From: Deltaproteobacteria bacterium
Lineage (GTDB): Bacteria > Myxococcota > JACRCW01
DNA length: 64,000 bases
Direction: 5' to 3'
Assembly (NCBI GenBank): GCA_016218805.1
Contig: JACRCW010000169.1
Location: 1-64,000 of the forward strand
Positions 7,830 through 17,190 of this stretch are shown here, piece after piece (the first letter of the stretch is position 1; the number at the start of each line of letters is the position of its first letter). Under the pieces are notes generated by a model. That model searched no databases. It had not been told where the DNA came from and was given only the letters and a program-made list of their open reading frames with translations. The position numbers and the translations under genes are program-made.

Positions 7830-10800
7830 TCAGCCGGGCCCGGCCTTCTTGCGCAGCTTCTTGACCGCGGTCTCAATCTTCTCGTTGAGGCCGCGCTCCT
7901 TGCGCAGGGCCACCGCGGCGCGCTCCGCATCGTCAACCAGTTGCTTGAGCTCGCGCGCTTTTTCAATGGCCAGCTCCACCATGGCCTGCTGTTCGGCCAG
8001 TTCCTCCACCTGGGCGGCGGCGCGGTCCAGCAGTTCACGCGTGGCGCCCACCTCGTCACGCAGGCCGGACCACTGGCGGCCGGCCTCCTGCAGGTCCTCC
8101 AGGTTGTGCTGCAGCGCGTGGACACCGGCGCGGGCCTCCTGCACGTCGGCCACCACGCGTCCCACCTCGTCGGCGCGCGCGCGTGCGGCCGCGGCGGCGC
8201 GCTCCACCTCTTCGCGGCGGCGCTCCAGCACGTCCAGGGAATCATGCACCTCCTGCACCACGCTGAGGCGCTGCACCACGCTCTGCAATTCCTGGTCAGC
8301 CGCGGCCGCCATGGTGCGGACCTGGTCAAACATGGCCTGCCGCGCGTCCACGCGCTCCGCCGCGCCCTGCAGGGCCACGCGCTTCTCCTCCATGGTCCGC
8401 ACCAGGCGCTCCAGGGTGCGGGCGTCATCCTGGGATGCGCCCAGTTGTGACTCCAGCGCCACCTGGGTGGCGCGGGCATCCGCGGCGGCACCGGCCAGCG
8501 CCTGCTCCAGGGCGCCCACCCGCCCCAGCTCGGTGACCAGCTGTGAGGCCTGCCGGGAGCGCTCATCCAGCAGGCGCGCGTACTCCTCCTGGCGGCGGAC
8601 CAACTCGCGCAGCGCCTGCTCCTGCGCGGCCAGGTCGGACTTCTGGACCGCCATGGCGGTCAGGCGCTTCTCCGCCTCTTCCATGCGCGTGCGGATGCCG
8701 CGGATCTGCTCGGGGAGGGCAGCCAGCTTGCCGCGGAGGTCCTGCACCGCCTCCATCTCGCGGCGCAGGCCTTCCAGCTGCTGCCGAACGCCGTCGGTCG
8801 CCACGGACAGCGTCTGGATGTCACCGCGGCGCTTGAGCAGTTCCTGCCACTGGTTCTCCACGTCCTGGTGCAGGCCGGCCAGGCGGTCCAGGCGCGTGTG
8901 GATCTCCTCGGTCTGCCGCGCCCGGTGCTGCAGCTCCTCCATCTGGGACTCAATTTCGCGGCGGGACGCCACGGCGCCGGCCAGGACCTCCTGCCGCTCC
9001 TCCACCTCATCCAGCGCGCGCTGCAATTCGTCCGCGCGGCCGGCCATGGCGGGGAGCCCGTCCTGCGCCGCGCGCAGCCGGGAGAGCAGCGCGTCCGCCA
9101 AGGACGCTTCGCGCGCCAACTCCGCGCGTGACCGCTCCGCCGCCTCGCGTGCCAGCTCCCACTGTTTCAACGCGGCGTGCTGTTCCTGGAGCCCCGCGTA
9201 CATCTGCTCAATGGACGCCATGTGTTCCGCGGTGGCGTGCGCGGCCTGTTTGACCTGATCCATGCGGGCGCGCGCGTCCTCCAGCTGGGCGCCGCGGTCA
9301 CGCAGCTCGTCGTGGCGCTCGTGCAGCTCGCCCATCTCGGCCGCCACGCGGTCAGACAGGGCCTTGAGCAGCTCCCCGTCGGCGCGGACGCGGCGCGCGG
9401 CATCTTCCGTGCGCTCCGCGGCAGCCTCGGACGCGTTGAGGCGCGCTTCCAGGGCCTGCGCGCGCCGTGACGCATCCTCCATGATCTCGCGCGCGGTCTT
9501 GGCCACCTCGTTGGACTCGCGCAGGAGGGCGGCGTCCCGCAGCACCTGGTCGCGCATGGCACGCACGCCCTGCATCTCGCGGCCGGCCTCCGTGACAAAG
9601 TTCCGCAGCGCCTCCACCTGGTCCCGTTCCTCACCGGACAGGAACAGGTCCCGCGCGGCCCCACTGATCCGCTGCTCCAGCGCGGCCAGCGTCTCCAGCT
9701 GTCCGGCCACGGCGCGTTGCCGGTCCTCCATTTCGCGCAGCCGGGGATGCATGCGCGCCAGCATCTCATCCCACTGCTGGGGTGATCCCGCGCGGGCCAC
9801 AATGTCCGTGACCACGTCCGAAGTGGCCTGCGCCTGGTCAATCAGCGGCTTGAGGCGCGTTTCCACGCCCTGGGCCACGCGCTGCATCAACTCCACCTGC
9901 TCGCCCTGCTCGCCCAGGGAGGCCACGGATTCCGCCAGGGACTGCTGCAGCGCACCCGCCTGCATCACCAGCCCGCCCAGCTTCAGCGCGGTGGCCTCCG
10001 CGCCGGCCAGCCGCTGCTCCATGGCGCCGAATCTCTGCTCGCGCTGTTCCACGGCGGCCATGCGCTGCGCCTGGCGGGTGGTCAGCGCCTCGGCCTGCCG
10101 CACCATTTCCATCAGCGCCTGGGCGCGGTGCGCCGCGTGCTGCTCCAGCTCGTCCGTGCCCATCCGCTCCACGGCGGGGGACTCATCCAGGCTGGCGCGG
10201 GGCGTGCGCGCGTTGGGTGGGCGGCGTCCCTGACCGGCGGCGGCCGCGTGGCGGGCCGCGCCCACACACACCACCAGGCGCGGGTCCACGGACAACCGCG
10301 GATCCTTCTTGAAGTACCGGCGCAGCGCCAGCGCCACAAACGGCAGCCGGGTGGGCCCGCCCGACAGGATCACGTGGTCCACCTGTGCGGCGGTGACCTG
10401 CGCGGTGCGCAGCGCCTCGTCACAGATCTTGAACCCGCGCTGCACCAGGTCCGCCACCATGCGCTCCAGGTGCGGGCGCTGCAGCACCAGGTCCACGTCA
10501 TGCAGGGTGCCGTCCGCGGCGGGGACCGCGGGGACGGCCAGGCGCGCGGACTCCGCGTCCGCCAGCGCGTTCTTGGCCTGCTCCGCCGCGTCACGGATGC
10601 GCACCAGCGCGGCCGGGCTCTGCGCCAGGTCCACGCCCTGCTGGGCGCGGCACGCTTCCACCACGGACGAGACAATGCGGTTGTCCAGGTCATCCCCGCC
10701 CCACGTGGGGTCCTGGGACGCACCCGCCACGCGGCCCGCGCCGCCGCCCAGTTCCACCAGGGTGGCGCGGCATTCGTCCGCGCTCAGCTCAAACACCAGC

Positions 10801-11372
10801 GCGCGGACCGCGGGCCCGTCATCCAGCCCATAGGCGCGTGCGGCGGCCACCGGTTCTTCAATCACGTCCAGCGGCTCCAGCCCGGCCAGCCGCAGCGCGT
10901 CCGCCGCCGCGGCGCGCTGGCGCTCATTGAACCACGGCGGCACGGCCACCACGCCCGCCTCCGGGGCCTCCCCCAACCGGTCCCGCGCGCGCGCGCGCAG
11001 CTCGCGCACCAGGAACGCCTCAATCTCCTCAGGGCCGTACGCCCGGCCGTGGAGCACCAGCCGCACGGAATGCTCGGGGCCCTCGCGCAACTCGTAGGGC
11101 AGCGCCGCGCGCGCCTTCTGGACCTCGTCAGAAAAGAACGGGCGCCCCAGCAGCCGCTTGGCGCGCGCCACCGTGGTCCGCGGCGCGGTGAGCAGCTGAT
11201 CCCGCGCCTCCCGCCCCACCAGGATCCGGCCGTCCGCCAGGATGGACACCACGGACGGAAGCTGCGGCTCACCCCACGCGTCAGGGATCACCTGCGGCAC
11301 GCCATCCTTCACGGCCGCGGCGCGGGTGAAGCGCGTACCCAGGTCGATCCCGAGTGCCAGGGCGTCCGCCAT
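7830..11372 (-). CDS. Hsp70-type ATPase head fused to a giant coiled coil
   Basis: A protein of 1180 residues. Residues 1-380 are an Hsp70 nucleotide-binding domain: phosphate-1 loop GIDLGT (8-13), Lys72 in AKRLLGRPF, IEEPVAAARAYGLD near 171 and adenosine motif ILSGGPTRLP near 335. The phosphate-2 loop, normally DLGGGT, reads ELSADE near 195, so ATP hydrolysis may be weak or absent. No peptide-binding domain follows; instead about 780 residues are continuous heptad-like coiled coil. The ATG at 11372 begins exactly at the Hsp70 domain; the frame extends further 5-prime without homology. Its last 60 residues resemble those of the divergent coiled-coil gene. A structural, polarity or chromosome-organising role is conceivable but not shown. 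Confidence 0.8.
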   Translation of the reverse strand: MADALALGIDLGTRFTRAAAVKDGVPQVIPDAWGEPQLPSVVSILADGRILVGREARDQLLTAPRTTVARAKRLLGRPFFSDEVQKARAALPYELREGPEHSVRLVLHGRAYGPEEIEAFLVRELRARARDRLGEAPEAGVVAVPPWFNERQRAAAADALRLAGLEPLDVIEEPVAAARAYGLDDGPAVRALVFELSADECRATLVELGGGAGRVAGASQDPTWGGDDLDNRIVSSVVEACRAQQGVDLAQSPAALVRIRDAAEQAKNALADAESARLAVPAVPAADGTLHDVDLVLQRPHLERMVADLVQRGFKICDEALRTAQVTAAQVDHVILSGGPTRLPFVALALRRYFKKDPRLSVDPRLVVCVGAARHAAAAGQGRRPPNARTPRASLDESPAVERMGTDELEQHAAHRAQALMEMVRQAEALTTRQAQRMAAVEQREQRFGAMEQRLAGAEATALKLGGLVMQAGALQQSLAESVASLGEQGEQVELMQRVAQGVETRLKPLIDQAQATSDVVTDIVARAGSPQQWDEMLARMHPRLREMEDRQRAVAGQLETLAALEQRISGAARDLFLSGEERDQVEALRNFVTEAGREMQGVRAMRDQVLRDAALLRESNEVAKTAREIMEDASRRAQALEARLNASEAAAERTEDAARRVRADGELLKALSDRVAAEMGELHERHDELRDRGAQLEDARARMDQVKQAAHATAEHMASIEQMYAGLQEQHAALKQWELAREAAERSRAELAREASLADALLSRLRAAQDGLPAMAGRADELQRALDEVEERQEVLAGAVASRREIESQMEELQHRARQTEEIHTRLDRLAGLHQDVENQWQELLKRRGDIQTLSVATDGVRQQLEGLRREMEAVQDLRGKLAALPEQIRGIRTRMEEAEKRLTAMAVQKSDLAAQEQALRELVRRQEEYARLLDERSRQASQLVTELGRVGALEQALAGAAADARATQVALESQLGASQDDARTLERLVRTMEEKRVALQGAAERVDARQAMFDQVRTMAAAADQELQSVVQRLSVVQEVHDSLDVLERRREEVERAAAAARARADEVGRVVADVQEARAGVHALQHNLEDLQEAGRQWSGLRDEVGATRELLDRAAAQVEELAEQQAMVELAIEKARELKQLVDDAERAAVALRKERGLNEKIETAVKKLRKKAGPG

Positions 11373-11565
11373 GTGCTGCCGGTTCCGTTCTCCGTGGACG
11401 CCGTGTCCTAGCACGGGCGGGCGGGCGGCCGCGGTGTGCGAGCGGTGCCTCCGCCCTCCCACCCCTGCTGCCGGCGCGGCACGCGGATCCAGGATGCGCC
11501 GGGGGCCCAAGGGTCTGTAGAGTCCGCGCCCGGGCGGGCGAACTGAACTAGCGCGGAGGCAGTGA
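11373..11565. promoter_or_regulatory. Divergent intergenic region of the two coiled-coil genes
   Basis: These 193 bp separate the starts of the Hsp70-coiled-coil gene and the coiled-coil gene and must hold both promoters. It is very GC-rich. I see no convincing -35/-10 pair. Shared control of the two genes is inferred from their arrangement and their related C-termini. Confidence 0.4.
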
Positions 11566-14058
11566 ATGGCGACGTTGTTCCGCAAGAGCGGCGGGAGCAC
11601 CGGCAAGGAGGCTGAGGAGCTGAGCGCCGCGGTGGCGGCCGCGCAGAAGGAGCGCGAGGCATTGCAGCAGCTGGTGGATCAGCTGGCCGGAGCGCAGAAG
11701 CTGGGTGACCTCATCACCCGCGCCGGCGCGGAGAAAGCGGCGCTGGAACAGGCGCTGGCCAACACGGAGAAGAACAAGCCGCGCTTTGCCTCCGCGGAGA
11801 AGGCGCTGCGTGACCTGGAGGGGCTGGCGGAGGCGCTGCAGGGCCGCGTGGCGGCCGCGGAGGGCAAGGCGGAAGCGCTGTCCAGCATGGACCAGCGGGT
11901 CCAGCGCCTGTCTGATGACGCCAAGAAGGCCGAGACCGCGGTGCAGGCCGCGTCCCAGAAGGCGCTGGACGCCGTCAAGGACGTGGAGGGGCGCCTGGAA
12001 GGCGTGGCCAAGCTGCAGGAGCTGGCCGGGCCGCTGCAGGAGAAGTTGTCGTCGTTGAACTCACTGTCTGAGTACGTGCAGCAGAAGGTGAAGCTGCTGG
12101 AGAAACAGAAGACCACGGTGGAGCACGCGCTGCTGGAGGGCAACCGGCTCAGCGAGCTGGTGTGGAAGATGGAGCAGCAGATCAAGACGCTGAAGGAGGG
12201 CGGCGCCGAGGCGGAGCGCGTGGAGCAGATCCTGGGGCGCGTGGAGGAGTTGTCCCAGCGGTCCAAGTCCGCACTGGAGGAGTCCACGCGCGGGACGGAG
12301 GCCACTGAGGCCACGGCGCGGCGCCTGGCCGAGGAGCGCGCGGCGCAGGAGGAGCTGCTGCGCACGCAGTCCGAACAGTTGGCCACCGTGCGCAAGGAGT
12401 ATGAGGCGTTCAGCGGCCGCACCGACGCGCTGCGCGGCCAGCTGGCCGAATTGGAGAAGACCGCGGGCGACCTGGCAGAGAAGGAGCGCGCGCTGGCCGG
12501 GCTGACGCAGAAGCTGGACGGCGCATCCCGCCAGATCCGGGACAACCTGGCGCAGGCGGATGCGCTGCACGCGCGGCAGTCCGCGCTGTCCGCCCTGGAG
12601 GAACAGCTGGCTGACGTGGAGGGCGTGTCCCGCAAGGCCCTGGGACAGGCCGAGTCCCTGGCGAAGGCGCAGGCGGAGTTGGACCGCATCCGCGGCGAGA
12701 TTGAGAAGCTCTACAAGTCCCACGCGGAGGTGGTGGCCCTGGTGGAGAAGCTGCGCGGCGAGCGCGTGTCGCTGGAGGCGTTCATGGAGCGCGCGCGGGA
12801 CTTTGCCACGGGGGTGCCGGAGCTGGAGCGCCGCATGGGCGGCATCAAGGACGGGCTGGCCACGCTGGATGAGTCTGAGGCGCGCGCCAAGGAGATCCTG
12901 GCGCAGTCCGCGGACATGGCGGCGCACATGGAGCGCCTGGCCGCGCACCGTGACGTGGTGGAGAAGGTGGACGGCCGCCTGACGCGGCTGCATGAGCTGA
13001 CCGCCGAGGTGGACCAGAAACACCTGGCGCAGATTGCGCGCCAGTCAGAGATTGACGGGCTGAAGAGCCGGTGTGACGCGCTGGGCATCCAGCTCAATGA
13101 CGTGGAGCACAAGGTGGACGCGGTCTCCGCCGTGGAGCGGCGCCTGTCCCCGCTGCTGGAACAGGCCAAGGCGCTCAACACGGAGCTGGACAAGGCCAAT
13201 GCGCGCTTCCGTTCCGCGCTGCGCGAGCAGGCCGCCGTGGACGCCCAGGAGAAGCGCCTCACCGCCATGGCGGAGGAGACCCGCGTCACGTCCGGGCAGG
13301 TGGAGGAACGCCTCAAGCAGGTCAACTCGCTGCAGGACGATCTCTCGCTGGCGTCGTCCGTGAAGGAGGACCTGTCCAAGGAGCTGGGCCAGGTCAGCGC
13401 GCGGCAGCTGGAGGTGGGCAGCCAGATGGACGCCGCGGAGACGCACCTCAAGCGCATCCAGGACACGCTCAAGAAGCTGGAGGGGCGCCAGAGTGTGCTG
13501 GCGCGCGGGGAAGAGGTCATCTCCCGCTTTGAGCTGCGGGTGGAGGAACTCACGCGCAACGCGGACGAGACGGACCGCAAGCTGGCGTCCCTGGCGCAGC
13601 GCGGGTCCCTGGTGGAGGCGGTCAAGAAGGAGGTGGACACCATCCACGAGATTGCCGCGCGCAGCCGCGCGGACCTGCAGAACGTGGCGGACCACCGGGC
13701 GCAGGTGACCGAGCTGCGCGCCAAGCTGGACGAGGTGCTGGCGCGCGCCGCCGAGACGCAGGACCGCATCAACGCCATTGAGGCGCGGCGCAAGGTGATT
13801 GACGCCGTGGAACAGAAGGCCAACCTCATCACCAACATGCTGGAGGACGTCCGCGTCAACCTGGAGATGCTCACGGAACAGCGGGCGGTCATTGACCACG
13901 TCATGGAGTCCGCCGCCCAGCTGGAGAAGGCGGTGCAGGACGCGCAGGCGGTGCTGCGCAACCTCCACTCGGAGCGCGAGCTGGCCGAGAAGATTGGCAG
14001 CGGCATCAAGAAGCTGCGCAGCAACCGCTCCACGCCGCCCACGGAGGGCGGCGGCTGA
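11566..14058 (+). CDS. Long coiled-coil protein, partner of the Hsp70-coiled-coil protein
   Basis: A protein of 830 residues that is almost wholly heptad-like alpha-helix, rich in Glu, Lys, Ala, Leu and Gln and without membrane segments or a recognisable enzyme domain. It starts MATLFRKSGG at an ATG. The C-terminus (TEQRAVIDHVMESAAQLEKAVQDA, read in parts, ending ERELAEKIGSGIKKLRSN) matches the end of the divergent Hsp70-coiled-coil protein (EQQAMVELAIEKA, ERGLNEKIETAVKKLRKK). The two probably derive from a duplication and may co-assemble. It ends 16 bp from the convergent ATP-grasp gene. The function is unknown; a cytoskeletal or scaffold role is inference. Confidence 0.8.
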   Translation: MATLFRKSGGSTGKEAEELSAAVAAAQKEREALQQLVDQLAGAQKLGDLITRAGAEKAALEQALANTEKNKPRFASAEKALRDLEGLAEALQGRVAAAEGKAEALSSMDQRVQRLSDDAKKAETAVQAASQKALDAVKDVEGRLEGVAKLQELAGPLQEKLSSLNSLSEYVQQKVKLLEKQKTTVEHALLEGNRLSELVWKMEQQIKTLKEGGAEAERVEQILGRVEELSQRSKSALEESTRGTEATEATARRLAEERAAQEELLRTQSEQLATVRKEYEAFSGRTDALRGQLAELEKTAGDLAEKERALAGLTQKLDGASRQIRDNLAQADALHARQSALSALEEQLADVEGVSRKALGQAESLAKAQAELDRIRGEIEKLYKSHAEVVALVEKLRGERVSLEAFMERARDFATGVPELERRMGGIKDGLATLDESEARAKEILAQSADMAAHMERLAAHRDVVEKVDGRLTRLHELTAEVDQKHLAQIARQSEIDGLKSRCDALGIQLNDVEHKVDAVSAVERRLSPLLEQAKALNTELDKANARFRSALREQAAVDAQEKRLTAMAEETRVTSGQVEERLKQVNSLQDDLSLASSVKEDLSKELGQVSARQLEVGSQMDAAETHLKRIQDTLKKLEGRQSVLARGEEVISRFELRVEELTRNADETDRKLASLAQRGSLVEAVKKEVDTIHEIAARSRADLQNVADHRAQVTELRAKLDEVLARAAETQDRINAIEARRKVIDAVEQKANLITNMLEDVRVNLEMLTEQRAVIDHVMESAAQLEKAVQDAQAVLRNLHSERELAEKIGSGIKKLRSNRSTPPTEGGG

Positions 14059-14074
14059 AGCCGCGGCAGCACCG

Positions 14075-15382
14075 TCACGCTTTGGAGAGCGTTTCCTCGG
14101 CGGCCTTCTCCGCGGCCTTCTCGGCCACCTTCTCCGCGGCCTTCTCGGCCACCTTCTCCGCGGCCTTCTCGGCCACCTTCTCCGCCTTCTCGGCGGCTCT
14201 CTCCGCCGCCTTCTCCGCCACCTTCTCCGCCTTTTCAGCCACTTTCTCCGCCTTCTCAGCTGCTTTCTCCGCCGCCTTCTCCGCCACCTTCTCCGCCTTC
14301 TCGGCGGCCTTCTCCGCGGGCCGGTCCTTGTCCGCGGGGTCCTTGCGGTGCACTGCCACCTGCGGCTGCGCGGGCAGCATGCCCTCGCGGCGCTCGCGGC
14401 GGCGCTTCCACGCAAACTCCACAATCTGGCGGATGAGATCGTCATACGGGATGCCGGAGTGCTCCGCCGCCATGGCCAGCTCCGCGTCCCGTGCAAGGTA
14501 CGGATTGGGGTTCACCTCAATCACGTACACGTCACCGCCCGGCGTCACGCGCACGTCCACGCGGCCGTAGTCACGCGCCTGCAGCGCCAGGTACGCCTCG
14601 CGCGCTGCCGCCTGCACGCGCGCCGCCAGCTCAGACGAAAGGTCCGTGGCAATCACCGCCTTGGTCCCCTTGTACGCCCGCGTGCGCGCATTCCACTTGG
14701 CGTCATAACTGGCCACCGGCGGCACGTGCGGCGGCAGCCCGGAGAAGTCCATCTCCACCAGGGACAGCGGGCGCGGGTTCAGGTGGCCAATGACGCTGAC
14801 GTAGTACTCGCGCCCCTCAATGTACTCCTCCGCCAGCGCCGTCCCGCCAAACGTCTCATGCACGTAGTGCACGCGCTCAATGAGGCTCTTGAAGTCCGTC
14901 ACCAAAGACGCCTCGGTGATGCCCAGGGACGCGTCCGCGCGGGCGGGCTTCACAAACAACGGGTAGCGGATGTTGCCCCCCGTCTCGATGCGGTCCGAGG
15001 CGAACGTCAGGAACTGCGGGTATTTCACGCCGTGGTACTGCAGCAGCTTCTTGGTCAGCACCTTGTCCTGCGCCATGAACAGGCCACCGGGGTCAGCCCC
15101 GGTGAACGGCACCGCCATCAACTCCAGCAGCGCGCCCACGTGCATGTCCATGGTCATGTTGTTGCCAAAACTCTCCACCAGGTTGAACACCAGATCCGGC
15201 CTGGTATCCATCACGCCGTCAATGAAACCGCGCGCGTCGTCCGGCACGGCGTAGGGCGTCACGCGGTGCCCGTGGTTGGACAGCGCGGTGGCCACGTGCT
15301 CCACGCACGCATCGGGCTTCTCGGACCCGCGGTGGTCCTTCAGGGGTGCGTCGTGGATCACGGTGACGTTGAGCTTCTTCAT
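14075..15382 (-). CDS. ATP-grasp ligase (D-alanine-D-alanine ligase-like) with a low-complexity tail
   Basis: A protein of 435 residues. The N-terminus NVTVIHDAPLKDHRGSEKPDA, then FNLVESFGN, PLFVKPARADASLGI (ATP-grasp lysine) and VYVIEVNPNPYL (metal-binding Glu/Asn) are those of D-Ala-D-Ala ligase-like ATP-grasp enzymes, which join a carboxylate to an amine via acyl phosphate. From about residue 350 the protein becomes an 80-residue run of AEKAAEK/AEKVAEK units, predicted to be a highly charged helix. The ATG at 15382 has AAGGA just upstream. It follows the zinc metallopeptidase gene by 17 bp, so ligase and hydrolase probably act in one pathway. The substrate is unknown. Confidence 0.8.
   Translation of the reverse strand: MKKLNVTVIHDAPLKDHRGSEKPDACVEHVATALSNHGHRVTPYAVPDDARGFIDGVMDTRPDLVFNLVESFGNNMTMDMHVGALLELMAVPFTGADPGGLFMAQDKVLTKKLLQYHGVKYPQFLTFASDRIETGGNIRYPLFVKPARADASLGITEASLVTDFKSLIERVHYVHETFGGTALAEEYIEGREYYVSVIGHLNPRPLSLVEMDFSGLPPHVPPVASYDAKWNARTRAYKGTKAVIATDLSSELAARVQAAAREAYLALQARDYGRVDVRVTPGGDVYVIEVNPNPYLARDAELAMAAEHSGIPYDDLIRQIVEFAWKRRRERREGMLPAQPQVAVHRKDPADKDRPAEKAAEKAEKVAEKAAEKAAEKAEKVAEKAEKVAEKAAERAAEKAEKVAEKAAEKVAEKAAEKVAEKAAEKAAEETLSKA
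14090..14320. repeat. Low-complexity repeat encoding the AEK tail
   Basis: Imperfect tandem copies of 12-15 bases of the type CTTCTCGGCCACC/CTTCTCCGCGGC lie within the 3-prime end of the ATP-grasp gene. On the coding strand they read AEKAAEK and AEKVAEK. Repeats of this sort readily change copy number, so the tail length probably varies between strains. Confidence 0.85.
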
Positions 15383-15399
15383 CGCTTCCTTGTGCCCCC

Positions 15400-16455
15400 T
15401 CAGACTTCCACAAACTTCTCCCGGTACAGGTGGTTCACCACCAGGGTGGTCAGCATGATGGCCAACCGCACGCCCACGGCATCCTCGCGGCCCGTGGGGA
15501 CCACCAGCCCCAGCACGCCGGTGCGCGCCCCCAGGTGGTCCAACAGCGCGCCAATGACCCTGGGGCGCGCGCCCGTCCAGTACGCCACGTCCCGCGCCAG
15601 GTCCCGCCGGCGGCGGTGGATGAACTTCTGCGCGGGCTCCCCGCCCGCCTCCGGGCCGCCAAACAGATCCCGCAGGTCCCCGTCCAGCCACGCGCCCACG
15701 TGCTCCGCCACCTGCTCCGGCTCCTGCTGCGCGTAGTGCTCGCGGACCGTGTAGGACATTTCCTCAACGGGCAGCAGCACCGCGGGGGGAACCGCGTCCG
15801 CCACGCGCATGGGCGGCAGGGCGCGCGTGACGCGGTCCACGTAGCGAAGCTTCTCCAGCGCTGGCCAATCCTTGTACGCGGTCTCCCAGGAGGACCCGGG
15901 AGTGAGCCACACCGCAAACGTCTCAGCAAAGTCCTCATCCGGGTGCTTCTGCGCGTACCAGCCCGGGATGTGCTTCACGAACTTCTTGGAGAACGGCGAG
16001 GGCTTGTAGTCCTCCACGTACGGGCGCGTGTACGGCCCGAACAGCGCGTGCCATTCCTCCGTCTCGTGCAGGCGGTAGGCGTAGTTGTACGCGTGGCCGG
16101 CCTCGTGCCGCAGGAACATCAGGATCTGCTTCTCGCCCTCCAGGTCACCCGTCTGCTCCTCTTCAATCTTCGCCAGCATGGGGTTGGCCAGGTAGAACGG
16201 GATGCCAATAACGGGGACGCCGTCCGGACAGCCCCACTCGTCAGAGAGGTAGCACCGCGGCTTGAACGGCAGGCCCTTGGCGTCCAGCTCGCGGTGCAAC
16301 TGGTCAACCAGCTCGCCCAGGCGGGTGCCCTCAATGCGCAGCTGGAGGTCGCTGATCTTGCGCTCGAGGACGTCGAGGTCATCGCGGCCGCGCAGCTCCG
16401 GTGCGCCTTCCTTGAACGTCGAGTCTGCCTGGGCCACGGCCGCGGATCGTAGCAT
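15400..16455 (-). CDS. Putative zinc-binding metallopeptidase
   Basis: A protein of 351 residues. HEAGH at 117-121 supplies two zinc ligands and the catalytic Glu, and HPDEDFAETFAVWL about 50 residues later supplies the likely third ligand (Glu near 177). This layout, with GIPFYLANPML upstream, matches the putative zinc-binding metallopeptidase family (Pfam Peptidase_Mx-like). No signal peptide is evident, suggesting a cytoplasmic enzyme. It precedes the ATP-grasp gene by 17 bp and is probably co-transcribed with it. The ATG at 16455 was chosen as the first start near the conserved part. Confidence 0.75.
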   Translation of the reverse strand: MLRSAAVAQADSTFKEGAPELRGRDDLDVLERKISDLQLRIEGTRLGELVDQLHRELDAKGLPFKPRCYLSDEWGCPDGVPVIGIPFYLANPMLAKIEEEQTGDLEGEKQILMFLRHEAGHAYNYAYRLHETEEWHALFGPYTRPYVEDYKPSPFSKKFVKHIPGWYAQKHPDEDFAETFAVWLTPGSSWETAYKDWPALEKLRYVDRVTRALPPMRVADAVPPAVLLPVEEMSYTVREHYAQQEPEQVAEHVGAWLDGDLRDLFGGPEAGGEPAQKFIHRRRRDLARDVAYWTGARPRVIGALLDHLGARTGVLGLVVPTGREDAVGVRLAIMLTTLVVNHLYREKFVEV

Positions 16456-16551
16456 CACGGCCCGGGTGCCGCCCCTTCCCGGCGGCCGGGCCGGCCCATT
16501 GGCGCGCCGCGGCGGCACCGCTACCAATGCGGAGGCCAACGCTGGAGGCCC

Positions 16552-17145
16552 ATGGTGAACGCCCCGGGAGAGCCCCGCTCGCTTCGCACGCTCCTGGATG
16601 GGCGCGCCACGCTCTCCGCCGTGACCGCGTACCTGGACGGACTCACTCCGGCCGCGCGCCTGCATGAGGCCCGCGAGCTGCCGCCGCTGGGCCTGGACAT
16701 CCTGTGGGAGATTTCCGCGGCCGCGCCGCCCCTCACCGTGTCCCACGTGCTGCCGCCGTCCCGCGCGGCGCACCACGCGCTGCGCTGGGTGGGGCGCTCC
16801 ACGCGCCCGCCGTTCCGCCAGCTGGAGCTGCCGTGCTTCCAGGACGAGCACGGCCGCGTCTGGGGCCGCGTGGTCCCCGCGTATGACCTGATGGCCACCG
16901 TGGTGGGACCCATGTACTTCGCGGTGACCGCGCACCCCGAGTGGCCGGGCGAGGTGTGCCTGAGTTTTGACCGCGTGCCGGACACCGCGCCGCCGGGCTG
17001 GCCGGAGATCCGCCAGCACGGCCGCACGTCCGCGCTCATGCTGCAGGGCGTGCCGGACCGGCTGCGGGGCGCGGCCGCCGGCGTCCTCGTCGGGCGCGCG
17101 GAGGCCACCGGCGCGCACTCCATCCTCGTCGTCGTGGAGGACTGA
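16552..17145 (+). CDS. Hypothetical protein
   Basis: A protein of 197 residues that I do not recognise. It is predicted to be soluble, with no signal peptide or membrane segment. Codon use matches the neighbouring genes (very high GC at third positions), which supports it being real. GGAGG lies 3-4 nt before the ATG at 16552 and at a better 6-7 nt before the GTG at 16555, so either may be used. It precedes mfd by 45 bp on the same strand and may be co-transcribed with it. Confidence 0.6.
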   Translation: MVNAPGEPRSLRTLLDGRATLSAVTAYLDGLTPAARLHEARELPPLGLDILWEISAAAPPLTVSHVLPPSRAAHHALRWVGRSTRPPFRQLELPCFQDEHGRVWGRVVPAYDLMATVVGPMYFAVTAHPEWPGEVCLSFDRVPDTAPPGWPEIRQHGRTSALMLQGVPDRLRGAAAGVLVGRAEATGAHSILVVVED

Positions 17146-17190
17146 GCGCCGCTTGCACTGGCGCGCGCGCGCCGCTACCGCCGGGCGCCC

